Below, piece by piece: positions 6,878 to 14,512 of a stretch of DNA of 15,751 nucleotides. A program made the translations under genes and the position numbers. The first letter of the stretch is position 1; each line of letters starts with the position of its first letter. Under the pieces are notes generated by a model, which searched no databases, had not been told where the DNA came from, and saw only the letters and a list, made by a program, of their open reading frames with translations. Source of the DNA: Vicinamibacteria bacterium (GTDB lineage: Bacteria; Acidobacteriota; Vicinamibacteria; Vicinamibacterales; UBA2999); NCBI GenBank assembly GCA_025938035.1, contig JAICQE010000107.1, positions 1 to 15,751 of the forward strand. Direction: 5' to 3'.

Positions 6878-8593
6878 TCATGCCGTTTCGGATGGGTCTA
6901 CGGCGGCAAGATCCGCGCGATCCAGCATCGCGCCAATCACCTCGCTGGCGGCATATGCCTCCGCCAGCAGCGTGCCGCCGGCGAGCACTCCCGGCACGAA
7001 CACCGGGATCGTCCCGGTGAAGAGGTAGAGGAGGCCGGCGCCGATCGCCGCGACGGCGGCCGCGGGTACCACGGCGGCGGCGAGCGCGAGCACGACAACG
7101 ATCATGACCAGGATCTGCTGTCCGACTGCATCGAAGCCTCCTTGCCGGTTGCCCAGACGGACCCACGCGGGGAAGGCCACCGCCATCCCGTTCTGGACGA
7201 GCAGCTGCGACAGGACGAGCCCTGGCGCGACGGACAGCGCCGCCAGCAGCAGCATCCAGCGGCTTGGCGCGTCGCCGTCCATGGGCGGCCCGAGGAGAGC
7301 CGCGGCCATCAGCGCGAGATAGATGACGGTGGTCAACACGAGCGCGGGGGCGAGGATCTCACCTCGAACGAGCGCGGCGCCGCGGATCGGCCACATCTTC
7401 AGCACGTCGAGCGCCGTCAGGTCCTGGCGCAGATCGCCGCGCAGCAATTGCGGTCCGATGACCAGCGTCATGAAGGCGATGAACAGGCAGACGAATGCCA
7501 GGAACCCTGAGTCGCCGGAACGGCCCTGCGACATCATGACGGCCATGAAAACGATCAGCGGCGCCACCCGGACCAGCACCGTCCACGAGAGCACACGTCC
7601 CATGCTGATCAGGTTCTTCCAGACGATTGCCGTTTCGGGACGTCCGTGTGGCGCCAGCTTGAAGGGTGTGCGTTTGCCCGCTCGCGGCTGGCGCAGCGCC
7701 CTCGGCCCCCTTCGGCGTAGTTCCTCGAGCTTTTCAGACAGCTCGGCGGACCCTTCCTCGAACGGCGCGTCGGTCCGGACGACCCAGATGTAATTGAGCA
7801 TCAACAGGAGGAGGACCCACGGCAGGGTGCCCAGGAACTCCTGCTGTGACGATGCGAACGGCAGACGTGCGAGCGTACGAAACGGCCACAGCACGAAGCC
7901 GGCAGGTCCGCCGCTCGTGAGGCGATCGAGTTCGATTATCGCGATCGCCAGGGGTGAACGATCCGTTGCCCGGGCGATTGCCGCGGTGAGTTCCCCCCAG
8001 TGAGTCGCGATCGTGGCCAGAACCAGGATCACAGCACCCGCGGCGGCGGCGCGGGGGAGCCATGCGCGGAGGCCGCGGCTCGCCCGACTGAGGGTCACGC
8101 CCGTCAGATGCATGCTGCTCGTGGCCATCAGCAACAGCAGACCGAGGAACGCGACACCGCCTTCGCCGGCGCTGCCCGGACGGAAGACCAGCGTGATGAC
8201 TGCGCTGCCAAACAGCGCGCCAAGCTGCGAGCGGAGCACGCGGTAGCGGACGAGTTCCTGCCGCGAGAGGGGCGCCGTGAACAGATGGTGGACGTCTGCG
8301 CGCGAGAACGGGAGCGCCGGGCGGCCGGCCCGCGGCCAGATCCAGGCAAGCGCCGCAGCGCCGAACATCAGCAGAGCGAACCCGAAGTCGACGCCGCCCC
8401 TACCTCGGGCGATCGTCTGGACCATGCTCGGCGAATCGCCCGAGCGCCAGCCGCTGAGGAAGACCACGGAGAAGTACGACGCGCCGAGCAGGAACGCGAT
8501 GAGATAGCGGGGCTCGCGCAGCCGCCGCAGACGCAGGCGGGTGCGGTTCAGCGTCGAACGCCAGGTCAGGTAGATGAGCGGATGGCCGGTCAC
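6878..8593 (-). CDS. Putative ABC exporter membrane subunit (PF16962-like)
   Basis: A 571-residue polytopic protein with about twelve hydrophobic segments and a charged cytoplasmic loop near residues 270-320 (EGSAELSEKLEELRRRGPRA). The opening LIYLTWRSTLNRTRLRLRRLREPRYLIAFL, the LPFSRADVHHLFTAPLSRQEL stretch and the later ETAIVWKNLISMGR resemble the family annotated as putative ABC exporter. The start is GTG 8593, whose bases overlap the ATPase stop (GTGA), indicating coupled translation. The protein should form the membrane part of an exporter driven by the adjacent ATPase; substrate unknown. Family naming is from memory of its pattern, so moderately sure; being an ABC-2-like permease is firmer. 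Confidence 0.82.
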   Translation of the reverse strand: MTGHPLIYLTWRSTLNRTRLRLRRLREPRYLIAFLLGASYFSVVFLSGWRSGDSPSMVQTIARGRGGVDFGFALLMFGAAALAWIWPRAGRPALPFSRADVHHLFTAPLSRQELVRYRVLRSQLGALFGSAVITLVFRPGSAGEGGVAFLGLLLLMATSSMHLTGVTLSRASRGLRAWLPRAAAAGAVILVLATIATHWGELTAAIARATDRSPLAIAIIELDRLTSGGPAGFVLWPFRTLARLPFASSQQEFLGTLPWVLLLLMLNYIWVVRTDAPFEEGSAELSEKLEELRRRGPRALRQPRAGKRTPFKLAPHGRPETAIVWKNLISMGRVLSWTVLVRVAPLIVFMAVMMSQGRSGDSGFLAFVCLFIAFMTLVIGPQLLRGDLRQDLTALDVLKMWPIRGAALVRGEILAPALVLTTVIYLALMAAALLGPPMDGDAPSRWMLLLAALSVAPGLVLSQLLVQNGMAVAFPAWVRLGNRQGGFDAVGQQILVMIVVVLALAAAVVPAAAVAAIGAGLLYLFTGTIPVFVPGVLAGGTLLAEAYAASEVIGAMLDRADLAAVDPSETA

Positions 8594-9348
8594 GCCTCGC
8601 CCGAACCTGACGGGACGGCGACGTCGCCCCGCGCGGTGACCTGCAGAAAGATCTGCTCCAGGTTCGACCCGGCTCCGGCCATGCGCGCCTGCGAGGCCAG
8701 CTCGGCGATTGTCCCGTCCGCAACTTTCGTCCCGCGATCGATGATCACGACCCGCGTGCAGATTTCCTGCACCAGGTGCAGCATGTGCGACGACACGATG
8801 ACCGCGCCGCCGCTCGCGCCGCGCGCGACGATCGTGTCGCGCATCCGCCGGATGCCACGAGGATCCAGGCCGGTCAGCGGCTCGTCGAACAGCAGCGCCG
8901 GCGGCTCGTGCAGCAGGCCGCAGGCAATGGCGACCTTCTGCTTCATCCCGCGTGACAGCTCGTTCGGCAGCGCGTTCTTCTTGTCGGACAGCTCGAGCTC
9001 GTCGAGCAGCAGTGCGGCGCGTGCGTCGACGTCGCCGACGCCGTAGAGACGTGCCGTCAGCTGCAGATGCTCGGCCACCGTCAGGTACTCGAACAGATGC
9101 GGCTCGTCGGCCATGAATGCCAGCCGGCGTTTCGCCTCCACCGCGTCGTCCACGATGTCGTGGCCGCCGATCGTCACCGTGCCGCTGGTCGGACGCTGGA
9201 TGCCGACGATGCAGCGCAGGGTGGAGGTTTTGCCCGCCCCGTTTGGTCCGATGAGACCGACGATCTCTCCGGGCTGGACGTCGAAGGAGAAATCGTCGAC
9301 GGCAGTGAGCTGGCCGTAGCGCTTGGTGAGATGGGAAACCGAGATCAC
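8590..9348 (-). CDS. ABC transporter ATP-binding protein
   Basis: A 252-residue ATPase of the ABC-2 exporter class. Motifs: Walker A GPNGAGKTS at about residues 34-42, a D-loop/Walker B region ALLFDEPLTGLDP, a slightly non-consensus signature LSRGMKQK, and the switch histidine in VIVSSHMLHLVQEI. All catalytic elements are therefore present. The start is GTG 9348: the frame is closed by a stop 12 bases further upstream (9361-9363) and there is no in-frame ATG, but no good Shine-Dalgarno is visible. It overlaps the membrane subunit by four bases and leads an apparent three-gene operon with it and the cupin protein. Confidence 0.92.
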   Translation of the reverse strand: MISVSHLTKRYGQLTAVDDFSFDVQPGEIVGLIGPNGAGKTSTLRCIVGIQRPTSGTVTIGGHDIVDDAVEAKRRLAFMADEPHLFEYLTVAEHLQLTARLYGVGDVDARAALLLDELELSDKKNALPNELSRGMKQKVAIACGLLHEPPALLFDEPLTGLDPRGIRRMRDTIVARGASGGAVIVSSHMLHLVQEICTRVVIIDRGTKVADGTIAELASQARMAGAGSNLEQIFLQVTARGDVAVPSGSGEA

Positions 9349-9380
9349 GTGAAAAGCATCTTATTACGAGCGTCGAGCGT

Positions 9381-9420
9381 AGCCACGAAGGACACGAAGG
9401 TGGCTACGAAGGACACAAAG
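9381..9420. repeat. Two ~19-bp direct repeats, ACGAAGGACAC type
   Basis: AGCCACGAAGGACACGAAGG (9381-9400) is followed at once by GGCTACGAAGGACACAAAG (9402-9420). They fill most of the 73 bases between the ABC ATPase start and the AlkD-like stop. Similar short repeats are common intergenic filler in some high-GC genomes. Confidence 0.7.
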
Positions 9421-9421
9421 A

Positions 9422-10189
9422 TCACAACGATTTTTTCGTTGTGGCCCTAATGCCCAGGCTCATCCAGCGAGCACGCTCGATCGCCGGTCTCCGCTCGATC
9501 GCGTAGCGGAGCATTGTGCGTGGCATCGTCGCGGCGTGCCGTTCCAGAAATGTGGTCAGCGCAGCTTCGCTCGCCCTCTTGCCGACCTCGCGGAGCATCC
9601 AGCCGGCCGCCTTGTGGATGAGGTCGTGCGGGTCGTGCACGAGGATCGTCGCGATTCTTACGGCATCGCGGTGCTCGCCGCGCTGGATGTAGTGCAACGT
9701 CGCGATCATCGCCACGCGGCGGGACCACAGGTGCTTCGAGCGCGCCAGCCGGTCGAGCAGTCCGCGCGGTTTGTCCGCCAGCCACGCGCCGACGATCTGG
9801 GCGGCGCTGCTGTCCACCAGGTCCCAGTTGTTGATGAACTGCAGACGCTTCATGTAGAGGGTGAAGATCTGCCGGCGGCAACGTTCGTCGCCGCGTCTGA
9901 ACTGATGGACGAGGATGAGCAGGGCCGTCAGCCGCTCTTCGTGGACGTGTGATGTGAGCAGCTGCTCCACGTCGGCAAGCGGCAGATCGCGGAACTGACG
10001 TGCAATTGCGCGCTGCGCTGGAACGGTGACCGCAATGAACACGTCTCCCTCTCCGTATTCGCCGGGGCCGCATTTGAAGAAACGCATCGCGCCGGCAGCA
10101 CGGTCAGGGTGGGCCTGCGCGTTCAAGGCGCGCCGAACGGCCGTTGCGGTGCCGTGGTTCTGGTTTTGTAACTTTTGCCGTGCTCTCAC
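9422..10189 (-). CDS. DNA alkylation repair protein (AlkD-like DNA glycosylase)
   Basis: A HEAT-like-repeat glycosylase that would remove alkylated bases such as 3-methyladenine or 7-methylguanine. The N-terminal RFFKCGPGEYGEGDVFIAVT is typical of the family. The catalytic region INNWDLVDSSA contains the Trp and Asp spaced as Trp109/Asp113 of Bacillus AlkD; SKHLWSRRVAMIAT holds the DNA-binding Arg; HKAAGWMLREVGKR holds the Trp equivalent to Trp187; MPRTMLRYAIER closes the domain. All key residues are thus kept. The start is uncertain: GTG 10189 gives 255 residues, while GTG 10216 would add nine and leave only two bases to the divergent gene. TTG at residue 22 is also possible. The 3' end overlaps a hairpin. 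Monocistronic, by its context. Confidence 0.88.
   Translation of the reverse strand: MRARQKLQNQNHGTATAVRRALNAQAHPDRAAGAMRFFKCGPGEYGEGDVFIAVTVPAQRAIARQFRDLPLADVEQLLTSHVHEERLTALLILVHQFRRGDERCRRQIFTLYMKRLQFINNWDLVDSSAAQIVGAWLADKPRGLLDRLARSKHLWSRRVAMIATLHYIQRGEHRDAVRIATILVHDPHDLIHKAAGWMLREVGKRASEAALTTFLERHAATMPRTMLRYAIERRPAIERARWMSLGIRATTKKSL
9423..9443. repeat. Perfect 8-bp hairpin at the end of the AlkD-like gene
   Basis: CACAACGA (9423-9430) and TCGTTGTG (9436-9443) enclose five T. It covers the last codons and stop of the minus-strand alkylation-repair gene. On that strand the loop is A-rich and no T-tract follows, so it is not a standard terminator, though it may protect the transcript end. 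Confidence 0.55.
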
Positions 10190-10218
10190 CTGATTCGCTT
10201 CACAATACCGCGGCACGC

Positions 10219-10647
10219 ATGCGTCTCATGCACGCAGTCCGGTGGGCGCTCGTTCCGCTGGCGGCGCTCGCGGCCTGGGGCGTGTCGCTCGTCATCGGCC
10301 TGATCCTGCACGACATTTCTAGCCGCTGGTGCCCCGAGTCGTACATGGTGTCGGGAGCCTGCTTCGCGCCATGGACGCCGGTTGCGGATGCCGTGGTGCT
10401 CGTCATGAGTGCCGCGATCGCCGCCGCTCTGGTTGTACTGGCCACCAGTTACACCGCGCCTTCCCATCGCCCCCGCGTGGCTGTTGTCGTGTATGGCCTC
10501 GGCGCGGCATGGGCGGTGGTTATGGCGATTGCGGGCGCTGCGTACGTGGCACTGCCGGCCGCCGGCATCGCCGGCGCGTGGGCCGTGTGGCGGGTGAGAC
10601 ACCGGCCTTCAGGACTATTCAGGAGGGGATCAGGACATCAGCCATGA
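10219..10647 (+). CDS. Small integral membrane protein of unknown function
   Basis: About 142 residues from ATG 10219, or 139 from ATG 10228. Hydrophobic segments lie at about residues 9-30 (ALVPLAALAAWGVSLVIGLI), 55-78 (ADAVVLVMSAAIAAALVVLA) and 88-125, the last long enough for two helices around a Gly-rich turn. Between the first two is a short loop with two cysteines (WCPESYMVSGACF), possibly a periplasmic disulfide. The C-terminus is basic (RVRHRPSGLFRRGSG), which fits a cytoplasmic end by the positive-inside rule. I recognise no family. No good Shine-Dalgarno is visible before either ATG. It is divergent from the AlkD-like gene across about 29 bases. G+C and codon use fit a real gene. 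Confidence 0.6.
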   Translation: MRLMHAVRWALVPLAALAAWGVSLVIGLILHDISSRWCPESYMVSGACFAPWTPVADAVVLVMSAAIAAALVVLATSYTAPSHRPRVAVVVYGLGAAWAVVMAIAGAAYVALPAAGIAGAWAVWRVRHRPSGLFRRGSGHQP

Positions 10648-10691
10648 GCCGGGCCGACCATGCAGATCGTGGGATGAGCCACTCTGAAGGC

Positions 10692-10725
10692 CGTTCGCAC
10701 CTTCACCGGTCAGGAGGTGTGAACG
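10692..10725 (+). promoter_or_regulatory. Stem-loop in the leader of the barrel-protein gene
   Basis: CGTTCGCACCT (10692-10702) pairs with AGGTGTGAACG (10715-10725) along 11 positions with one G-U wobble, leaving a 12-base loop. It lies 19 bases before the start codon at 10745. The 3' arm includes part of an AGGAGG (10712-10717) that is too far from the start to be its ribosome site. It could shape mRNA stability or translation; it matches no riboswitch I know. Confidence 0.45.
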
Positions 10726-10744
10726 CGATTGCATGGAGGCACCA

Positions 10745-11359
10745 ATGCGAACGGCAGTTCTTCTCTTCGCGACTATGGTTCTGGCGTCACCCGTCTACGC
10801 GCAGACTGCGCAGCCCGAGTTCCGCTCGTTCGGCTATGCGCGGCTCGGCTACGGCGGCGCGTTCGCCGACAACATCCGCTCGGCGCCCGCCATCGGCTTC
10901 GGCTACCGCGGCGAACTCCAGTCGGTGGCGTTCGATGTGTCGTTCTTCAACTACATGATCGGCACCAGCCGCTACGACGACGGCTCCGTGTTTGCCGGGT
11001 CGGTTCTCAAACTGCAGATTCTTCGATTCCTCGACGCCGAATCGGATCGATCGGCGTACGTCGGCGGCGGGTTCAGCTGGGGAGGCGTCAGCGCCAACAG
11101 CGACCGCACTCCTTTTACCAGCGGCTGGCACGGGTCCGGATTGCAGGGCGAGTTCTCGACCGGTTACGAATTCCGCGGCAACACCCCGCTGCGGGTGTTC
11201 ATTCAGGCGGATGTGGGCGTCCCGTTCTTCAGGGCGACGCGAGAGTCCTTCACCGTATTCAACGCGCCGGGGTCTTTCCGTTCCGCCGTCGTTGATCGGC
11301 GATTCATCCCGTCTGCCGTACTGTCATTCGGCATGGGATGGGACACTCACAGGCGGTGA
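10745..11359 (+). CDS. Exported outer-membrane beta-barrel-like protein
   Basis: A 204-residue protein with a clear signal peptide (MRTAVLLFATMVLASPVYA, cut before QT). The mature part is made of alternating polar/hydrophobic strands with many aromatic and Gly residues (FGYARLGYGGAF, IGFGYRGELQSVAFDVSFF, AYVGGGFSWGG, LQGEFSTGYEF) and ends in a strand, as small eight- or ten-strand barrels do. No enzymatic motif is seen. ATG 10745 is chosen over ATG 10733 because GGAGG at 10735-10739 sits five bases before it and because it starts the signal peptide directly. It stands alone between a membrane protein gene and the convergent DUF2277 gene, with a stem-loop in its leader. Barrel fold is inferred from strand pattern, not family match. 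Confidence 0.72.
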   Translation: MRTAVLLFATMVLASPVYAQTAQPEFRSFGYARLGYGGAFADNIRSAPAIGFGYRGELQSVAFDVSFFNYMIGTSRYDDGSVFAGSVLKLQILRFLDAESDRSAYVGGGFSWGGVSANSDRTPFTSGWHGSGLQGEFSTGYEFRGNTPLRVFIQADVGVPFFRATRESFTVFNAPGSFRSAVVDRRFIPSAVLSFGMGWDTHRR

Positions 11360-11391
11360 GTGATGCGACAGCTACAGCAAAGCAAAAGCCG

Positions 11392-11673
11392 CTAGGCGGA
11401 CGGGACGCGGCCGTAGCGTTCGGCGGCCCGCGCCCTGGCGCGCTCGACCCACTCCTCTCTGTCGCGCGGCGGCGCCGTGGTGACGAGCGAGGCGATCAGG
11501 CGTTCAGCCACGTCCGCGACCTCTTCGACCGCCTGATTGAATGCGTCCTCGTTGGCCTTCGACGGCTTGGTGAACCCCGACAGTTTGCGGACGAACTGCA
11601 GTGACGCGGCGCGGATTTCTTCCTCGGTGGCTGGAGGATCGAAATTGAAGAGCGTTTTGATGTTCCGGCACAT
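11392..11673 (-). CDS. DUF2277 domain-containing protein
   Basis: A 93-residue cytoplasmic protein that matches the DUF2277 family along nearly its whole length: the opening MCRNIKTLFNFDPPATEEEI, then AASLQFVRKLSGFTKPSKAN, FNQAVEEVADVAERLIASL and TAPPRDREEWVERARARAAER. The helical family has no established function that I know of. The family's conserved opening starts exactly at ATG 11673. The gene is downstream of, and parallel to, the flavin-fold gene, separated by 39 bases that contain a REP-like palindrome; it may be cotranscribed or have its own promoter. Confidence 0.9.
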   Translation of the reverse strand: MCRNIKTLFNFDPPATEEEIRAASLQFVRKLSGFTKPSKANEDAFNQAVEEVADVAERLIASLVTTAPPRDREEWVERARARAAERYGRVPSA

Positions 11674-11692
11674 ACGCGGATCTTAACCGCTG

Positions 11693-11717
11693 GGTCCGCC
11701 TGAAGGCGGACACTACG
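11693..11717 (+). repeat. 25-bp REP-like palindromic repeat, copy 2
   Basis: Identical over 25 bases and in the same orientation as 3594-3618, with core GTCCGCCTGAAGGCGGAC then ACTACG. It overlaps the 3' end of the minus-strand flavin-fold gene, supplying its TAG stop (11713-11715). The remainder is intergenic. As an RNA hairpin it could mark that transcript's end. Confidence 0.85.
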
Positions 11718-12228
11718 TGTCGCGGGTGGACAGGTGGTGGGTTTCGCCGAGCTGGGGCTCCGTACCTGTCAGCCACCCCTTGACGATCTCGAACAGCACG
11801 ACAGGACGGGGTTTATTGACCTCGAGATACGTGGCAGCGGCGACGGTGATGCCGATCAACACCATCCGCGGGTCATCCGCCGTCCCGTAACGGGCGTCGG
11901 AGTCGTCCGCCGGGAACCAGATCGACCAGTCCGGCCGATACAGTGTTCGGATTGTCGGGCGATCGCGCGAGATGACCGCGGTGCCCGACACCGAAAGCCA
12001 TTCCCGGTTCGATTCGTTGTAATAGGTGAGGTTGATGTGGGGATCGCCGGCGATTTCCGTCAGCTTGCCGCTTCCTTCCGTCGTGACGAACCAGATATCA
12101 GCGCCCGGCGCGCGCTCCTGCGTGGCCATTGCGCGCGAGACGAGATGCCCATCCGGGCGACGGGTCACAAGCATTGACGCATCGATCTCGTGCAGCATGT
12201 CCAGGATTTTGTCGAGCTCGGGATTCAT
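11713..12228 (-). CDS. Pyridoxamine 5'-phosphate oxidase-fold protein (general stress protein 26-like)
   Basis: A 171-residue split-barrel protein. The N-terminus LDKILDMLHEIDASMLVTRR leads into PDGHLVSRAMATQERAPGADIWFVTTEGSGKLTEI, then DPHINLTYYNESNREWLSVSGTAVISRD, the usual order in GSP26-like flavin-binding proteins. Later RTLYRPDWSIWFPADDSDA and DDPRMVLIGITVAAATYLE match the family too. Such proteins bind FMN, FAD or F420-type cofactors and are often stress-linked; true PdxH activity is unlikely given the short length. The ATG at 12228 has GGAGG eight bases upstream. It follows the sensor kinase gene by 48 bases on the same strand, so it may share its transcript. The stop codon lies inside a REP-like repeat, so the last residues could differ from those of relatives. 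Confidence 0.85.
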   Translation of the reverse strand: MNPELDKILDMLHEIDASMLVTRRPDGHLVSRAMATQERAPGADIWFVTTEGSGKLTEIAGDPHINLTYYNESNREWLSVSGTAVISRDRPTIRTLYRPDWSIWFPADDSDARYGTADDPRMVLIGITVAAATYLEVNKPRPVVLFEIVKGWLTGTEPQLGETHHLSTRDT

Positions 12229-12276
12229 ATCCGATGCCTCCGGCTGGAGACCATCGCAAGCGTAGTGCCGCCGTAA

Positions 12277-14487
12277 TTACCGTTCGGCTGCAGCCGCGCC
12301 CGACAGGGAAGCGATCTGATCCAGAAGAGCGGCGATTCTCACCGGCTTGGTGCAGTGTGCATCGAAGCCAGCCACACGAGCTGCTCTGGCATCCGAGTCC
12401 TGGCCGTAGCCGGTGAGCGCGATCAGACGCAGCTGCGGCAGCGCGGCCCGCAGGGCGCGCGCCAGTTCGAAGCCGTCGATCCCGGGCAGGCCGATGTCGA
12501 GCACCGCAACGTCGGGCTGAAAGGCGACGGCAGCTGCCACCGCAAGGGTGCCGTCCGGCGCACACTGCACCCGATGTCCCTTGTTTTCGAGCGCCAGCGT
12601 CATCATTTCCATGGCGTCGACGTTGTCGTCCACGAGCAGCACACGCCGCGGTGCGTAGGCAGTCTCGCCACTCGTCGGCACCGGCGAATCGACAGCGCCG
12701 GCCGCTGACAGCGGAAGGGTGACGATGAACCGGCTGCCGTGCGGATGGGCCGATTCGTAGCGCAGGCTGCCGCCGTGAAGCTCGGCGAGGCTGCGGGCCA
12801 GCATCAACCCGAGACCAAGTCCGCCCTGCTGGCGGGCGATTGAACGCGGCCCCTGCGTGAACGGTTCGAACATCGTCGGCAGCAAATCCGCCGGGACTCC
12901 AGGGCCGTCATCCTCGCAACAGATCTCCGCTCGCCCATCGACGACATCCGACATCAGCGCCAGCTGTCCGCCCGGCGGCGTGTATTTCGCCGCGTTGGTC
13001 AACAGGTTCACCAGGATCTGCACGATGCGGTCCTGATCAGCGTCGATCGTGAGGCCCGTTTCCGGGATGCCGACGTAGAGCGCGTGCTCGTACTGCTGGA
13101 CCAGCGGTCCGGCCATGTCCACGGCGCGATCGATCGCCGCGCGGAGCTCGAACCTATGCCTGATCAGGTCGACCTTGCCCCGTGTCAGCCGGGAGACGTC
13201 GAGCAGGTCGTCGACGAGCCGGGTCATGTGCAAGATCTGGCGCTCGAGGACCTCGCGCTCACGCTGCACCGCTCCGTCGCCGCGCAGCTTCATCAGTTCC
13301 AGCGCGGTCAGTGCCGGGGCGAGCGGATTTCGCAGCTCATGGCCGAGCACCGCGAGGAAGCGATCCTTCGTGCGGCTGGCTTCTTCGGCCTGCGCGTGCG
13401 CCAGCACGGCGCGATTGAGCTGCTCGTCGCGCTCCCGCTCCCGTGCCGAAAGAAGCTGCGCCGCGCGCTGCAGCGACGCGTCCACCTGCGTGGCTTCCGC
13501 GATCCGCGGCTGCAACCGCGGTGGCGCGCGACCGTCGGCAAGCGCCGCCGCCGCGTCACGCGCCGTCTGGAGGTCGTGCGTCACGCGGCGCGAGACCAGC
13601 AGCACGCCCATCAGCCCGCCGAGAATCAGGACCACGCCTCCGGAGACGGTCGCGATGATCGACTCGCGGGCAGGCCCGTCGAGGACCGCCCTGGGCACCG
13701 ACACGATGACCGTCCATCCTGGAAACGCACTGTGACCGAGCGACGAGTACAGCGGCTCACCGTCGAGACTCGTGCTCCGGGCCGGGCGTTCAGGACGGCT
13801 GCGGAGCAACTCGCGGCCCTGCGGGCTCACGGGACGCCCGACGAACTCATCACCGCCGCGCGAACGTGCCGCGATCAGCAGCCCAGGATCGACGATGGCA
13901 CGTGTCCATTCTTCTGTTTGCGGCAGTTGCGTCCGGACCACGGGGGTCAATGCTTCGGGTTCCATCACCGCGGTGAGGATGTACATCAGCTGTTGCTGCC
14001 GTTCGACCGGTACGCTGATCGGAAACCGCTGCTTCCCGCTGCGGTCCGTCGCCAGCTGTCCAACGATCGGCATGCGCCGCTCCTCCAGCCGCTGCGCGCG
14101 CTCGGAATCCTGGGCTTCGCTCAACGGCTCGCCGAACGGCATTTCGCTGTGCAGCTGCACCTCGCTGTCGGGTGTGGCCAGGATCGCCGCGTACCAACCT
14201 GGCTGGGTGCGCGCGACTCGCCGCGCCTCCGACCAGAACGTCTGCAGGTCGCCGGCGTCGAGCGCGGGCGCCTGGGCCAGCGCCTGCAGCACGCGGATCG
14301 TCGCGTTGAATTCGCGGTCCAGAGCGGCTGCGTCCACGCGCGCGGTGTCTTCGAGCCTGTGTTCGAGCACCGCCCGATTGCTCTCCAGAGTCCGTCTGAC
14401 GATCAATCCGGTGAGGAGCGCACCTGGCAGTACGGCCGCCAGGACGAGCAATATGAGGTGGCCGCGAAGCGAGAGAGGACCGCGCAC
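12277..14487 (-). CDS. Hybrid sensor histidine kinase/response regulator
   Basis: About 736 residues from GTG 14487. A first membrane helix (HLILLVLAAVLPGALLTGLIV, about 10-30) and a second (IIATVSGGVVLILGGLMGVLLV, about 276-299) bracket a ~245-residue periplasmic sensor region that looks like a Cache-type domain; no ligand can be inferred. A linker coiled coil leads to the HisKA H-box FLAVLGHELRNP with His383, then HATPase_c with N-box NLLTNAAKY (Asn498), G1 EDDGPGVP and G2 GGLGLGLMLARSLAE. A receiver domain ends the protein: VLLVDDN, phospho-acceptor Asp664 in VLDIGLPG, ALTGYG and CTKPV. There is no Hpt or DNA-binding output domain, so phosphate must be passed to a partner encoded elsewhere. 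The frame stays open to 14595, inside fpg, but that part has no similarity. It is divergent from fpg across 25 bp. Confidence 0.92.
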   Translation of the reverse strand: MRGPLSLRGHLILLVLAAVLPGALLTGLIVRRTLESNRAVLEHRLEDTARVDAAALDREFNATIRVLQALAQAPALDAGDLQTFWSEARRVARTQPGWYAAILATPDSEVQLHSEMPFGEPLSEAQDSERAQRLEERRMPIVGQLATDRSGKQRFPISVPVERQQQLMYILTAVMEPEALTPVVRTQLPQTEEWTRAIVDPGLLIAARSRGGDEFVGRPVSPQGRELLRSRPERPARSTSLDGEPLYSSLGHSAFPGWTVIVSVPRAVLDGPARESIIATVSGGVVLILGGLMGVLLVSRRVTHDLQTARDAAAALADGRAPPRLQPRIAEATQVDASLQRAAQLLSARERERDEQLNRAVLAHAQAEEASRTKDRFLAVLGHELRNPLAPALTALELMKLRGDGAVQREREVLERQILHMTRLVDDLLDVSRLTRGKVDLIRHRFELRAAIDRAVDMAGPLVQQYEHALYVGIPETGLTIDADQDRIVQILVNLLTNAAKYTPPGGQLALMSDVVDGRAEICCEDDGPGVPADLLPTMFEPFTQGPRSIARQQGGLGLGLMLARSLAELHGGSLRYESAHPHGSRFIVTLPLSAAGAVDSPVPTSGETAYAPRRVLLVDDNVDAMEMMTLALENKGHRVQCAPDGTLAVAAAVAFQPDVAVLDIGLPGIDGFELARALRAALPQLRLIALTGYGQDSDARAARVAGFDAHCTKPVRIAALLDQIASLSGAAAAER

Positions 14488-14512
14488 TGGCCGGTCGAGA
14501 GGATCATAGGTT

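Noticed and set aside
6215..7510. Open frame of 431 codons on the plus strand, across the cupin and exporter genes
   Set aside because: It runs antisense over two genes with clear motifs and signal/membrane segments, and its product is low-complexity Arg-rich.
8000..9046. Open frame of 348 codons on the plus strand
   Set aside because: Antisense to the ABC exporter and ATPase; ends in a poly-Ser tract created by the opposite strand, with no recognisable domain.
9381..9420. CRISPR array
   Set aside because: There are only two adjacent repeat units with no spacers and no cas genes.
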